This document shows, one piece after another, positions 1 through 9,222 of a stretch of DNA of 64,000 bases. The DNA is taken from NCBI GenBank assembly GCA_951813295.1, contig CATOTI010000003.1:124001-188000 (forward strand), in the 5' to 3' direction. Each line of letters begins with the position of its first letter. The first letter of the stretch is position 1. A program made the translations under genes and the position numbers. Source of the stretch: an uncultured Pseudomonadales bacterium. Lineage in GTDB: Bacteria > Pseudomonadota > Gammaproteobacteria > Pseudomonadales > Azotimanducaceae. Below the pieces are notes generated by a model. It made no database searches and was not told the DNA's origin. It saw nothing but the letters and a program-made list of their open reading frames with translations.

Positions 1-664
1 GGTCCCGCTCGGCGATTCGCACGGCATCGAAGTACGCCTCGAGTGATTGTTGGTCCGCGGCACTAGCCTCTTTGGCGAGTGAGCGCGTTTGTGCTTTGAG
101 CTCATCGAGGATCGATCCTCCGGCTTGAATGCGTCGACGTTCTTGCGCCACGGCGCGGGGATCGCCGCTCAAGAACATGTCCTCGAAAAGACGAGCTGGG
201 CTCGTCGACGCGGGCAGCATCACGCCGTTGGTCGTGTACGACTGGCTCTGCGCACTCGTCGTGCCGAGCGTGATCGACGGGAATCGGGTCGTGTAACCGA
301 GCTGATTCGCGACGATCTGGTCGATCGAGACCGTGTTTTGAAATCCATCCATGCCGGGGTGTTTGGCCGACGTCAGCCAGGTGATTTCGGAATTGTGCGC
401 TTGCCGTCCGGTCTGCTCTCTGTGGGAGAGCCCGGAGATAATCGTGTACTTCGCGCGGTGTCGATCGGTGATCGAGAGGTATTCGCCCGCCGCGTAATCC
501 CGACCCGCGGTCGCGGGCGTCCACGAATCGGCGTAAAGACCGAGCGTGTTGCAGATGTTCACCATGCGGGGCGTAAACGCGGTGGCGTGGGCGGTGCGGT
601 GTATTTCGAGAAGCGGCAGCGCGAGGGCAACGCCGGTACTTTTCAGAAGTTTGCGTCGGTTCAT
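1..664 (-). CDS. DUF1552 family protein, C-terminus beyond the window
   Basis: This open frame runs off the left edge, so only the first 221 residues are visible. The N-terminus MNRRKLLKSTGVALALPLLE has the arginine pair and hydrophobic stretch of a Tat-type signal, which is usual for DUF1552 proteins and suggests export in folded form. The visible text (ISGLSHREQTGRQAHNSEITWLT, then GTTSAQSQSYT) matches the family layout. The ATG lies 12 nt after the stop of the DUF1592 gene and is preceded by AAGGGG. In many bacteria DUF1592 and DUF1552 genes occur as such pairs. The biochemical function of DUF1552 is not established. The family call is from recognition of the sequence; the role as partner of the haem protein is inferred from context. 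Confidence 0.8.
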   Translation of the reverse strand, partial: MNRRKLLKSTGVALALPLLEIHRTAHATAFTPRMVNICNTLGLYADSWTPATAGRDYAAGEYLSITDRHRAKYTIISGLSHREQTGRQAHNSEITWLTSAKHPGMDGFQNTVSIDQIVANQLGYTTRFPSITLGTTSAQSQSYTTNGVMLPASTSPARLFEDMFLSGDPRAVAQERRRIQAGGSILDELKAQTRSLAKEASAADQQSLEAYFDAVRIAERD

Positions 665-676
665 CGCACTCGCCCC

Positions 677-3088
677 TTATCGAGTTTTAAACAGGTCACT
701 CATCACCACGGCATGCAACATGTCACGCACACGAAAGTCGGGTGCGACGGATTCGCGGATCGCCTCGATCGCGCGCCGGTCGGCGAAATCGACCTCAGCA
801 CCGGTCGCGAGGGTCACGAACTGGCTGATGAAATGGGTCGCGATGGCATCGCGTTCGGTCTCGAGTAGCAGGTCTTTGTAGGCTTCGAAATTCGCGAATT
901 GGTGACCGGCGGTCGTCTCGCCGCTCGGATCGACCGGCAGGCCCTTTTTGTACGGCAACGGCACCGTGAACCCTTCGCCCTCCATCACGCCGCCGCTGAC
1001 GCGGTAGGTCGATCGGAATCCGCCGATCGGGTCGAACGATTCGAGGGCGAAACCTGGTGGGTCGATGGTGCGATGGCATGTCGCACAGGTGGGGTTGGCG
1101 CGATGGGCCGTCAGTTGTTCGCGGATCGTCGTCGTCCCACGGGTGTCGGGTTCGAGACCGGCCACACCGGGCGGCGGTGGCGGTGCTGGCCGCCCGAGGA
1201 TGTTGGCCAGAACGAAATTGCCGCGCGGGACGGGTGAGGTCGTCGTGCCGTTTGCCGTGATCTTGTGCACGCTCGCCTGTGCCAGCACCCCGCCACGCGG
1301 CGAGTCCGAGGGCAGCGCAACACGGCGCATCGCTTGCCCTTCGACGCCGTCGATGCCGTAGTGCGCGGCGATCCGTCGGTTGAGATAGGTGAAGTCGCTG
1401 TCGATGACCGCGTCGATGCTCGAGTTGTTGGCAACGAGATCGGCGAGGTACAGCTCGGTTTCGCGTCGCATGGCAAGTCCGAGGCGATCGTCGTATTCGG
1501 GGTAGAGGCCTGGGTCGGGCGTGGTGGTCTTCATCTCGTAGAGACGTAGCGCCTGACCCGCGAAATCCTTGACGAACCGTTCGTGCTTCGGGTCGCCCGA
1601 GAGTCGCGCCACCTGGCTTTCGAGCACGGCGTCGTCGGTGAGCTTGCCGGCTTCGGCGAGATGCAGAAGTTCTTCGTCCGGTGTGCTGCGCCAGAGGAAA
1701 TAGCTCAGCCGCGAGGCGATCTCGAAATCGCTGAGGTCCGTGGCGCCGCCCTGGTAGATGAATTGTGGGGCGGAGAGGATGGCCTTCAGCGGCACGCGCG
1801 CGGCTTCGACGAGGCCGGCTTCGAGGTGTGGCTCGGCGAGCTTCGTGAACATCTGCTGCTCGGCCTTGGTCAGCGGCCGCCGGAAAGCGCGTCGTCCGAA
1901 GCGATCGACGACATCGCGCACGTGCTCGATGACTGGCTTCGAGACGATCGGTTTACCGTTCATGTCGAATTCGACGCCGAACAGATCCCGCGTGCTCCGC
2001 GGCGGCCAAGCGTCGACGAGTGGTCCCTCGATGGTCATGCGTTGCATGACGATGCCTTCGCCCGGGTAGTCCTTGATGTTCTTCTCAGGCGCGAAGTAGT
2101 TGGTGTAGTCACCCTCCGGCTTAGCGAGTTCGGCAACCGACGGGCTGATCAGCTCGCCGGGTCTGAGATACGTTTCGACCTGAACGGTGCGCGCCTTGTC
2201 GCCGATGAGGTCGAACGAGCCGATCAGATCATCCAGTGAAGCGGTCTGCGTGGCGCCCTGGCGCGTGCCGCGATACACGGTCAATGTGATCGGCGACGAT
2301 GGTTGGTAGGCGCGTGCTTCGAGGGTGATGCGATAGCGCCCGGGTGCGGTGACGTCGAAACCTTCCGATGAGCTGTGCATCAGATAGGTCGAGCCGACAT
2401 CGAAAAACATCGCGATCCCGTCGCCCGTGTTCTTGGTGATACCGCCGCCGAGGATCTCGGCGTTACTCATGAAGTTGAGATAGCCGGACTTGGCATAGTC
2501 GATCACGAATGGATCCCGTTCGGGTGACGGACCCAGGCGAATCGCGGCATCGAGTGCCGCATCGGCGGCGGCAAGATAGCTTCGAATATGCAGCGGCGAG
2601 ATACCTTGCCGTGCAGCGACGTTGTCGAAGCCTCCCGCGTCAGCTTCCGCCGGTAGCGACGTGCCGAGGTGCGCGGCCACTTCCTCGTCGAGCCCCAGCA
2701 GGTCTTCGATCGTGTAGGCGTATTCGAGCCGGGTCAGGCGTCTCAGGGGTGTTCGTTGGCCGTTGCGGCGGCGTTCGTTAGCGGCGATCAGCTCGTTTTC
2801 GAGACGTGCGAGCGCTCGTTGCGCGATCTCATCCTTCGGCCGGGGCGCACCGACCGGCGGCATCTGCCCACTCGCGACCCGATCGTAGATTCGCTCCCAG
2901 GTCCTTCTCGTCGCGGCATCGTTAAGGTCGAAGTCGAGCTCCCGCATGTCGAGAGGCGTCACGACGTCGTTACCGTGGCAGGCGATGCAGGCAGTATCCG
3001 TGAGCGCCGCGATGACGGGCGGAACGTTTGCGGCCGTCGAACTCGCGCCAATAAGAAACAGCGATAACAGCCAATGTTGCTTAATCAC
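677..3088 (-). CDS. DUF1592/DUF1587/DUF1588/DUF1585 c-type haem-motif protein
   Basis: The protein has 803 residues if it starts at GTG 3088, which has AGGAGG five bases upstream. The frame stays open further upstream, but that part lies over the monooxygenase gene and is a shadow. A signal peptide (IKQHWLLSLFLIGASSTAA) is followed by a CIACH haem-binding motif at residues 34-38. Then comes a DUF1587-like stretch (RLTRLEYAYTIEDLLGL, about 115-135), the central DUF1592 region, and a second CATCH motif at about 668-672 inside the DUF1588 signature (IDPPGFALESFDPIGGFR). DUF1585 forms the C-terminus. The protein is probably periplasmic. Its start codon follows the monooxygenase stop by one base (TGA-A-GTG), so translation is likely coupled. 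The substrate is unknown. Confidence 0.85.
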   Translation of the reverse strand: MIKQHWLLSLFLIGASSTAANVPPVIAALTDTACIACHGNDVVTPLDMRELDFDLNDAATRRTWERIYDRVASGQMPPVGAPRPKDEIAQRALARLENELIAANERRRNGQRTPLRRLTRLEYAYTIEDLLGLDEEVAAHLGTSLPAEADAGGFDNVAARQGISPLHIRSYLAAADAALDAAIRLGPSPERDPFVIDYAKSGYLNFMSNAEILGGGITKNTGDGIAMFFDVGSTYLMHSSSEGFDVTAPGRYRITLEARAYQPSSPITLTVYRGTRQGATQTASLDDLIGSFDLIGDKARTVQVETYLRPGELISPSVAELAKPEGDYTNYFAPEKNIKDYPGEGIVMQRMTIEGPLVDAWPPRSTRDLFGVEFDMNGKPIVSKPVIEHVRDVVDRFGRRAFRRPLTKAEQQMFTKLAEPHLEAGLVEAARVPLKAILSAPQFIYQGGATDLSDFEIASRLSYFLWRSTPDEELLHLAEAGKLTDDAVLESQVARLSGDPKHERFVKDFAGQALRLYEMKTTTPDPGLYPEYDDRLGLAMRRETELYLADLVANNSSIDAVIDSDFTYLNRRIAAHYGIDGVEGQAMRRVALPSDSPRGGVLAQASVHKITANGTTTSPVPRGNFVLANILGRPAPPPPPGVAGLEPDTRGTTTIREQLTAHRANPTCATCHRTIDPPGFALESFDPIGGFRSTYRVSGGVMEGEGFTVPLPYKKGLPVDPSGETTAGHQFANFEAYKDLLLETERDAIATHFISQFVTLATGAEVDFADRRAIEAIRESVAPDFRVRDMLHAVVMSDLFKTR

Positions 3089-3089
3089 T

Positions 3090-4367
3090 TCAACCTCCTG
3101 CACTCGTCGGTTCGTCGACGATCGTCGCTGCTTGTATGTGGTTTGGCGGTGGATCGAAGGGGATGTCTCGAAAACCGCGCGGGTTCGCCTCGACGTGCTT
3201 CTGAATCGCACCGATGAGTTCACGCCGCCAGGGCGCGACACCGCACACGTTCGCTTCGGCCCCGAAACCGTCGAGATATTCCCAACAAGCGAGTTCCTTG
3301 CGGTGGAAGTGCCGGTCGGCCTCGTCGCTTCGCTCGGCGATGAACTCGCTGCAGTGTGCTTCGAGTTCGTCGCGCGATGGTAGCTCGAAATGTCCTGCCC
3401 AGAGGGCAGCGAGCCAGCGCGCCTGGATCTGACAGAGCGGGAAGGGCACCACCCGATAGGGCAGGCCGATGAAGGCGAGCTTCGGGAGGTCGATAGAGAG
3501 CACTTCACGATAAAGCCGCGGGACCCAGTCACGGCTCGTGTCGATATCCGGCAGAAACGGGAAGCGGTAGTGAAATCCGGTGCAGAAGACGAAGTCGTCG
3601 ACCGGGCCGGAGACCTCGCCGTTGCCGAAAACCAGCCGATCGCCGTCGAAACGCTCGAGGGTCGGTGCGTAGGTGACGTTGCCGACGTGACGGTGATCAT
3701 CGGTGAGCGAGTCGAACATCGGTCCGCTCCAGTAGACCTCGCGTGCCACCGCGCCGATCTCCCTGGCGAGGTCGACGCCGGATGCGGCGGTGCCGAGCAA
3801 CGCGACGACCCGGTCTTGGAACGGTGTCGGTTCCCGGTAGTTGTGACTGTGCAGGATTCGCCCGTTGAACTCGTCGATTCCCGTGAGATCGGGCACGTGG
3901 GGAACGCTGTAGTGACCGTTGCAGACGACGAGTCCGTCGAACCGTTCGGTGGTCTCACCGGTCGAGACGGTCCATGCGTCGTCGTGACGCCGACATTCCG
4001 TTGCACGTGCGTCGAAGCGGATGTGGCGCACGAGATCACGCGAGGTAGCGTAGTTGGCGAGATACCGCGCGATCGTTCGATGGCCGGGGTAACGCCGCTC
4101 GTCTTCGTCGAGTGTATCCATCGGGAAATCGTCGAAAGCCATCACGTCACGCGGCAGGTTCGTTCTCAGTCCGTCGTAGATCGACGCGTGAATACGTTCT
4201 TCGTCGGGCACCTGACCGAGGGGATCCGATTCGACCTCGGTCGTGTAGTTCCAGATCCCGCCGACCAGGCTAGAGCGTTCGAAGATGACGATATCGATGC
4301 CGACGCGCAGAAGCTCTTCCGCGCTGGTGAGACCCGCGGCGCCTGCGCCGATGATGGCTACGCGCAT
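3090..4367 (-). CDS. Flavin-containing monooxygenase (FMO/Baeyer-Villiger-like)
   Basis: The protein has 425 residues. An FAD-binding GAGAAG motif sits at residues 7-12, followed by an acidic strand end (FERSSLVGGIW). The FMO fingerprint FxGxxxHxxxY appears as FNGRILHSHNY at about 166-176. A second nucleotide-binding turn (GTAASG) for NADPH follows near residue 192, and FCTGFHYRFPFLP near 265 corresponds to the FMO 'ATG'-type motif. These features support an NADPH-dependent class B flavin monooxygenase acting on a soft nucleophile or a ketone; the substrate cannot be read from the sequence. The gene overlaps the upstream SDR gene by 10 bp and ends one base before the DUF1592 start, so four genes appear to be co-transcribed. 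Confidence 0.85.
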   Translation of the reverse strand: MRVAIIGAGAAGLTSAEELLRVGIDIVIFERSSLVGGIWNYTTEVESDPLGQVPDEERIHASIYDGLRTNLPRDVMAFDDFPMDTLDEDERRYPGHRTIARYLANYATSRDLVRHIRFDARATECRRHDDAWTVSTGETTERFDGLVVCNGHYSVPHVPDLTGIDEFNGRILHSHNYREPTPFQDRVVALLGTAASGVDLAREIGAVAREVYWSGPMFDSLTDDHRHVGNVTYAPTLERFDGDRLVFGNGEVSGPVDDFVFCTGFHYRFPFLPDIDTSRDWVPRLYREVLSIDLPKLAFIGLPYRVVPFPLCQIQARWLAALWAGHFELPSRDELEAHCSEFIAERSDEADRHFHRKELACWEYLDGFGAEANVCGVAPWRRELIGAIQKHVEANPRGFRDIPFDPPPNHIQAATIVDEPTSAGG

Positions 4368-5215
4368 GACCTCTCCGGGTTACTGAGGCGCGGATCGGAA
4401 AACGGGTGTCCGGTGAGTTCGAGGCTCATATTCCAGAGACGCGCCGCGGCTTCCGGTTGGCGGGCGGCAGCACTCGGCGCACGTGCCTTGCGACGTGCGA
4501 AATATTGGCCCGTGACGCCGGCAACCGCGGGGTCGGTCGCGAGATAGACGATCGTGTCGGCGCCCGATCGAACGCTGCGCATGAACGGGCTACCCAAGCC
4601 CTTCACCACGTCCCAGGTTCTCGCATTGTTGGCGCCGAGGCCGGTCCGGACGATTCCGGGATGCACCGCGTTGACGATGACGGACGACGACTCGAGGCGA
4701 CGGGCGAGTTCGTAAGTGAAGAGCAGATTGCAGGCCTTTGACCGCCCGTAGGCCTTGAGCGGACTGAATCCGATTTCGTGCTGCAGGTTCTCGAAGTCCA
4801 CCGAGTAAAAACGATGCGCCACGGACGAGACATTGATGACACGCGCTGCCGGCGCCGCTTCCAGGGAAGCGATGAGCAGGTTCGTAAAGAGGAAATAGCC
4901 GAGGTGGTTGACGGCGAAGACTTCCTCCAGGCCGTCGGGGGTGGTGCGCCTTTCGCGGTTGCCGACAGCGGCGTTGTTGATCAGGACGTCGATCGAGTCG
5001 AAGCGTCGACGGATTTCCTTCGCTGCTGCGCGGATGGCGGCTTGGGACGAAAAGTCGCAGAGCAGGCCGTGTGTGTTGCCGTCGATCATCGCGCGCGTGG
5101 CTTCGATCTTCTCGGTCGAACGCCCGACGACGATCACCTCCGCGCCATCGGCGGCGAGCGCGCGAGCGGCTTCACGGCCAATGCCGTTGGTGGCTCCGGT
5201 CACGATGGCACGCAC
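4358..5215 (-). CDS. Short-chain dehydrogenase/reductase
   Basis: Starting at GTG 5215, the protein has 285 residues and begins directly with the Rossmann strand RAIVTGATNGIG (TGxxxGxG at about 6-13). An NNA motif is present (DVLINNAAVG). The catalytic Ser lies in INVSSVAHRF and the Tyr/Lys pair in YGRSK at about residues 156 and 160. The C-terminal PEAAARLWNMSLELTG resembles the retinol-dehydrogenase/WW-oxidoreductase-like branch. The frame is open up to ATG 5272, leaving only 23 bp to the divergent gene and no Shine-Dalgarno, so I prefer the internal GTG; GTG 5242 is also possible. It is the first gene of the cluster with the monooxygenase and may interconvert an alcohol and ketone substrate of that enzyme (inference). 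Confidence 0.85.
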   Translation of the reverse strand: MRAIVTGATNGIGREAARALAADGAEVIVVGRSTEKIEATRAMIDGNTHGLLCDFSSQAAIRAAAKEIRRRFDSIDVLINNAAVGNRERRTTPDGLEEVFAVNHLGYFLFTNLLIASLEAAPAARVINVSSVAHRFYSVDFENLQHEIGFSPLKAYGRSKACNLLFTYELARRLESSSVIVNAVHPGIVRTGLGANNARTWDVVKGLGSPFMRSVRSGADTIVYLATDPAVAGVTGQYFARRKARAPSAAARQPEAAARLWNMSLELTGHPFSDPRLSNPERSCA

Positions 5216-5295
5216 GCGGTCTTCAGCTTTCCGATGGTTCACGAGACTGATCCGAGGGTAGCATCGATACATCGGCCATTGGCGAGGAGAGCGAG

Positions 5296-6285
5296 ATGCT
5301 GGCGGCGGGAACTAGCAAGGGTGTTTTCTTAATCGACGAAGGAACGACGAGCCAGGTTCTCGAGAGCCGCGGGGTGCGGGATCTCGTGGTGATCGACGGG
5401 CGCGTCTGGGCCGGTACCGGATCGGGTGCTTTCGTTTCCGACGATTCGGGCCGAACGTGGCAGAGCGCCGGTCTCGAGGAATACGAGGTCTGGCAGGTAC
5501 GTTCCGGCGGCGAGGGCGTGCTCTACGCGTCGACACAGCCGACGGGGCTATTCCGTTCAACCGACGCTGGTCGGTCCTGGGACGCGATCGATGCGCTCTT
5601 GAAGTGCCCCGGTGCGGATGAGTGGTGTGTTCCGGTGACGCCGCGCCTACCCGGGCGGGCGCGTGCCCTGGTCGTCGACTCTGCGGATCCGAAGCGCCTT
5701 TGGGTCGGTGTGGAAGTCGGCGGGATTGCCGTGTCCGAAGACGCCGGCGAAACGTGGGCGATGACGCTGCCGGGCGAGAACCCGGATCTCCACATGATGT
5801 TCGCGCATCCGGAAAACGGTGACGTTATCTATGCTTCGACGGGATACGGACGGCTCGACGGCGTAGCCGAGATGGTCGAAGGCAATGCTGGTGTTTTCCG
5901 ATCCGAAGACGGCGGGACGTCATGGGAATACGCCTGGTACGGCATCACGCCGCGCTACTCGCGGCCGATGTGCATCGACCACCGCTCGCCGTTCGCGCTG
6001 ACCGTGGCGAGTGCACCGACGGCGTTCTCGAGCTATCGGGACGACGACGGTGCAAGCGCGATGTTGTTCCGTACCGAAGATGGTGGGCGTAACTGGCGCT
6101 CGCTCTGTGACGACGCGCACTCGCCGAGTATGGCCAACATTCACGGACTGAACGTCGATCCGGACGTCGTCGGCGGGGTCGTCATCGGGACGGACACAGG
6201 GGAGGTCTGGCGGGTCAGCGACGACGCCGACTGGTCTCTCGCCGCGGAAGGTCTACCGGCCGTCTTCTCGGTCGCGGCGGCTTAA
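5296..6285 (+). CDS. Asp-box (BNR/sialidase-like) beta-propeller protein
   Basis: The protein has 329 residues with five Asp-box repeats of the form S/T-x-D-x-G-x-x-W: SDDSGRTW (about 48), STDAGRSW (88), SEDAGETW (147), SEDGGTSW (204) and TEDGGRNW (260). This spacing fits a blade-per-repeat propeller of the VPS10/sialidase/photosystem-stability-factor type. There is no signal peptide, so it is probably cytoplasmic. GAGGAGAGCGAG directly precedes the ATG. Asp-boxes mark the fold, not the activity; no sialidase catalytic set can be assigned. It is divergent from the SDR cluster and convergent with the DUF2058 gene, only 4 bp away. Confidence 0.75.
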   Translation: MLAAGTSKGVFLIDEGTTSQVLESRGVRDLVVIDGRVWAGTGSGAFVSDDSGRTWQSAGLEEYEVWQVRSGGEGVLYASTQPTGLFRSTDAGRSWDAIDALLKCPGADEWCVPVTPRLPGRARALVVDSADPKRLWVGVEVGGIAVSEDAGETWAMTLPGENPDLHMMFAHPENGDVIYASTGYGRLDGVAEMVEGNAGVFRSEDGGTSWEYAWYGITPRYSRPMCIDHRSPFALTVASAPTAFSSYRDDDGASAMLFRTEDGGRNWRSLCDDAHSPSMANIHGLNVDPDVVGGVVIGTDTGEVWRVSDDADWSLAAEGLPAVFSVAAA

Positions 6286-6289
6286 AGGC

Positions 6290-6907
6290 TCACCAGTCGA
6301 GATCGTCGGGGATCTCGAAGCCTTTGTAGGCGGCCTCCTCGTCGGCGAGTTGTTTGCCCGGGGCCGTGGTGCCGTCGGCTGCTTTATCGCTATGGGCGAC
6401 CACGATCCAGCTCGCGTCCTTCGCGCGCACCCGATCAGCCGTCTCCCGGTCGATCAGGTAGTACTTGCCTTTGTTGTGCACGACGATCAGTTCGCCGCGG
6501 CTCAGCAACGGCACCTGATCCGTGCCGACGTAGAACCGTTTCACCTTTTGATCGTGAACGAAGTTGTACGGGACGTCGTCGTCGCGTGATTCCTTGCGGC
6601 GCTGATCGTGTTGCACGACTAGCTGCTTGATCTCGGCGCGGAGCGCGATGCGCGCAGCGCGTTCGTTGTCTGCCTGCGCCCGCGCCTTGTCCTGCGCGAT
6701 CTTCTCGTAACGCGCCTGGCGTGCGCGCTCCTTCGCGAGAGCCGCCGGGTCGTCGACCGCCGGCTTGTCCGGGCTACCCGCTTTGCCGCTCGATTTGGAC
6801 TTGTTGCGCCGGCGTCGTCCGGCATCGTTCTGCTTTTCGGCCTTCTTGGCCTCCGCCTGGGTGGCGAGACCGGCGGCAACGAGTTGATCGCGAAGTGATT
6901 TCGACAC
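6290..6907 (-). CDS. DUF2058 (YaiL-type) nucleoprotein family
   Basis: The protein has 205 residues. The N-terminus MSKSLRDQLVAAGLATQAEA is the typical DUF2058 start. A Lys/Arg-rich, low-complexity stretch follows (about residues 25-70), then a charged helical segment. A compact C-terminal part contains VPYNFVHDQKVKRFYV and GELIVVHNKGKYYLI, characteristic of this gammaproteobacterial family. Members are small basic proteins proposed to associate with nucleic acid; the exact role is not known. The family supports a gammaproteobacterial origin of the window. Confidence 0.85.
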   Translation of the reverse strand: MSKSLRDQLVAAGLATQAEAKKAEKQNDAGRRRRNKSKSSGKAGSPDKPAVDDPAALAKERARQARYEKIAQDKARAQADNERAARIALRAEIKQLVVQHDQRRKESRDDDVPYNFVHDQKVKRFYVGTDQVPLLSRGELIVVHNKGKYYLIDRETADRVRAKDASWIVVAHSDKAADGTTAPGKQLADEEAAYKGFEIPDDLDW

Positions 6908-7048
6908 GGGTCTTGGCTTGGCTCGGATTGAGAGCGAATTGTCCCGACTGCGAACGTATCGTCAACGTCGATCGGCACGAATTGTCGACTTGTGGTCGCG
7001 CGCGATCGACACAAGAATCCTACCTGCACTGAAACGACGGGAAGTCCG

Positions 7049-7834
7049 ATGGAGATACGACGATTCGCAGCACCCCTCGGCGCGGAAGTACTCGGCGTCG
7101 ATGTCCGGTCGATTTCGGATCGAGATTGGCGGGAGATCCACGAGGCGTTCCTCGAACATCACGTGCTGGCGTTCCCGGAGCAGACGCTCGAGCCCGACGA
7201 TCAGATTGCCTTCGCGAGCCGGTGGGGTGAGTTGATCCCGTTTCCGTACGCCGCGCTCGAGGGCTACCCGAACATCATTGAGCTCAAAAACCGCGGCAAG
7301 AAAAAGGACGTCAACCAGCACTGGCATTCGGACATGACGTACAACCCGGTGCCACCGAAGCTCACGATGCTTTATGCGCACGAAGCGCCGACGCTTGGTG
7401 GTGACACGGCGTTTTCGAACCAGCATCTCGCGTACAAGCATTTGTCGGACGGCCTGAAGTCCGTGCTCGGCGATGCACAGGCATTCCATACGGCCGAGGG
7501 CCTCGCCAAGCTATATGGCGAAAACGTCACGGAGGCACCACGGGCGACTCACCCGGTTTTTCGTCGTCACGACGAAACGGGTGAGCTCGGGCTCTACGTC
7601 TGTCGCGCGTTCACGCGTCGCTTCATCGATTGGACGCGCGAAGAGAGCAAACCGATGCTCGAGCACCTCTTCGAAGTGGCTATCCGGCCGGAATTCCAGG
7701 CGCGTCACCAATGGCGCAAAGGGGACCTCGTCATGTGGGACAACCGCAGCGTGCTGCACTACGCGGTGCATGATCACGGTGACGATCCACGCGTGATCCA
7801 CCGTTGTCAGGTGCGGGGCGTCAAGCCGATCTAG
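7049..7834 (+). CDS. TauD/TfdA family Fe(II)/2-oxoglutarate dioxygenase
   Basis: The protein has 261 residues from ATG 7049, which has GGGAAG upstream; the in-frame GTG at 6992 would add a non-homologous extension. The N-terminus MEIRRFAAPLGAEVLGVDVR is the usual TauD start. The facial triad is visible as HSD (H93, D95) and a distal His in VIHRCQVRG (H251), with arginines for 2-oxoglutarate nearby. It presumably hydroxylates a small organic acid, sulfonate or aryl ether; the substrate is not predictable. It ends 4 bp into the convergent outer membrane factor gene. Confidence 0.88.
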   Translation: MEIRRFAAPLGAEVLGVDVRSISDRDWREIHEAFLEHHVLAFPEQTLEPDDQIAFASRWGELIPFPYAALEGYPNIIELKNRGKKKDVNQHWHSDMTYNPVPPKLTMLYAHEAPTLGGDTAFSNQHLAYKHLSDGLKSVLGDAQAFHTAEGLAKLYGENVTEAPRATHPVFRRHDETGELGLYVCRAFTRRFIDWTREESKPMLEHLFEVAIRPEFQARHQWRKGDLVMWDNRSVLHYAVHDHGDDPRVIHRCQVRGVKPI

Positions 7835-9222
7835 CCGCCGTCGCGCTCGATCAAGCGCCACTCACCGCCGAGCGACTGATAGAAATCGACGACGGCGTCG
7901 AGGCGCGCGAGTTTGTTGTCGAGAACGCCGTTGCGCGCGGCGAAGAGCGAGTTCTGCGCGATCAGAAGCGTCTGGTAGTCGGTCACACCTTCCCGGTAGC
8001 GCACCGTTGCGATACGAAAAGCTTCTTCGGCGGCTTCGCGGTCGGACGCCGCGACCGCGGCCTGCGCTTTCAGGAGTTCGATGTTGCGCAACGCCACCTC
8101 GATTTCGTTGAACGCGGCGATGGCGATCTCGCGGTAGACGGCCAGGCTGTTTTCGAGCCTGAGCTGCGCGGCTTCGATCGATCGTGAGCGCGCACCGTTG
8201 TCGATCAGCGTTTGTGCCGCTCCAGCGATGACGTTGGCGGCCGTTGCCGTGTTGAATAGCGATCCGACACTTGAAGAACGCTGGTCGATCCCGGCACTGA
8301 TCGTGAGAACCGGTAGCCAGGCCAGATCGGCGATCTCGAGGGCGGCGCCGGCGAAGAGTACGTTGGCTTGCGCTTCGATGAGGTCGGGTCGACGACGCAG
8401 CAGGTCGGCCGGTGTCTCGGGCGCGATCGTCGGGACGTCGATGGATTCCAGGGTTGTGCCGAGTGCGTCGAAATCCTGCACTGTTCGGGCGAGAAGCAAC
8501 GCGAGTGTCGATCGTGTCGCGAACTCGGTCTGGCGGAAGCTTCGTAGCTGGTTGCGCCGGGCGTCGACGGCGATCTGCTGCTGGAGCGCATCGATCGGCG
8601 TGATCATGCCCTGGTCGGCGCGCGCTTGAACGATGCGCGCGATTGCGTCGGCACTCTCGAGGTTGAGCTCGGCCGTGGCGATCTGGTCACGGCTCCAGAG
8701 CAGCCGGAAGTAGATCGACGCCGTGGTCGCGAGCGTGCGCGTGGTGATGTCGGCGGCTGTTGCGCGTGCCGATTCGAAGGATGCCTGGGCTGCCAGCCAG
8801 CGCGCGGGTTTCGACAGGATGTCGTTGTATCGCGCGGTGCCGACAATAGACGCGCTATCCGTGCCGCCGTCGACCGCGGAAGAGTTCGGTGGGTCGATGA
8901 CGTCGTATCGGCTTCCGGCGCCCAGCGTAATCGTCGGCGTCGGCAGGTTGTCGACACGACGCTCGACGAGGTTCAGTTCGGCCAATCGGAGGTTTCGCCG
9001 GTTGCTGTCGAGACCGAGGTTGGCGACGCGCACCGCGGCGACGATATCGATGAGTTCATCGCTCGAGAACGCGTCCCACCAATCGTCGGTGAGGCCGGGG
9101 TCGACGGGTGGAATCGGGCCGCTCCAATCTGTCGGAAGCTCGTCCGGCAGGTCGAGGGTTTCGAGCGTCGTACATGACGTCGCGAAGAGAACCATCAGCA
9201 GGATCGCCCAGAAACGTGGCAT
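7831..9222 (-). CDS. Outer membrane efflux lipoprotein (NodT/OprM-type, TolC superfamily)
   Basis: The protein has 463 residues from ATG 9222, which overlaps the MacB-like stop (TGATG). A lipoprotein signal ends at FATSC, with the lipidated Cys at residue 17. Two OEP repeats follow, with long heptad-rich helices (for example RNLRLAELNLVERR and later ASDREAAEEAFRIATVRYREG). The C-terminal VTDYQTLLIAQNSLFAARN is typical of RND/MacAB outer membrane channels. It is the exit duct of the tripartite system encoded with the two upstream genes. The longer frame upstream of the ATG lies over the permease gene and is a shadow. Confidence 0.9.
   Translation of the reverse strand: MPRFWAILLMVLFATSCTTLETLDLPDELPTDWSGPIPPVDPGLTDDWWDAFSSDELIDIVAAVRVANLGLDSNRRNLRLAELNLVERRVDNLPTPTITLGAGSRYDVIDPPNSSAVDGGTDSASIVGTARYNDILSKPARWLAAQASFESARATAADITTRTLATTASIYFRLLWSRDQIATAELNLESADAIARIVQARADQGMITPIDALQQQIAVDARRNQLRSFRQTEFATRSTLALLLARTVQDFDALGTTLESIDVPTIAPETPADLLRRRPDLIEAQANVLFAGAALEIADLAWLPVLTISAGIDQRSSSVGSLFNTATAANVIAGAAQTLIDNGARSRSIEAAQLRLENSLAVYREIAIAAFNEIEVALRNIELLKAQAAVAASDREAAEEAFRIATVRYREGVTDYQTLLIAQNSLFAARNGVLDNKLARLDAVVDFYQSLGGEWRLIERDGG

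Noticed and set aside
3089..4039. Upstream extension of the DUF1592 frame to 4039 (Ser/Arg/Thr-rich protein).
   Set aside because: It lies antisense-frame over the well-supported flavin monooxygenase, has low-complexity composition, and the GTG at 3088 has a proper ribosome binding site and signal peptide.
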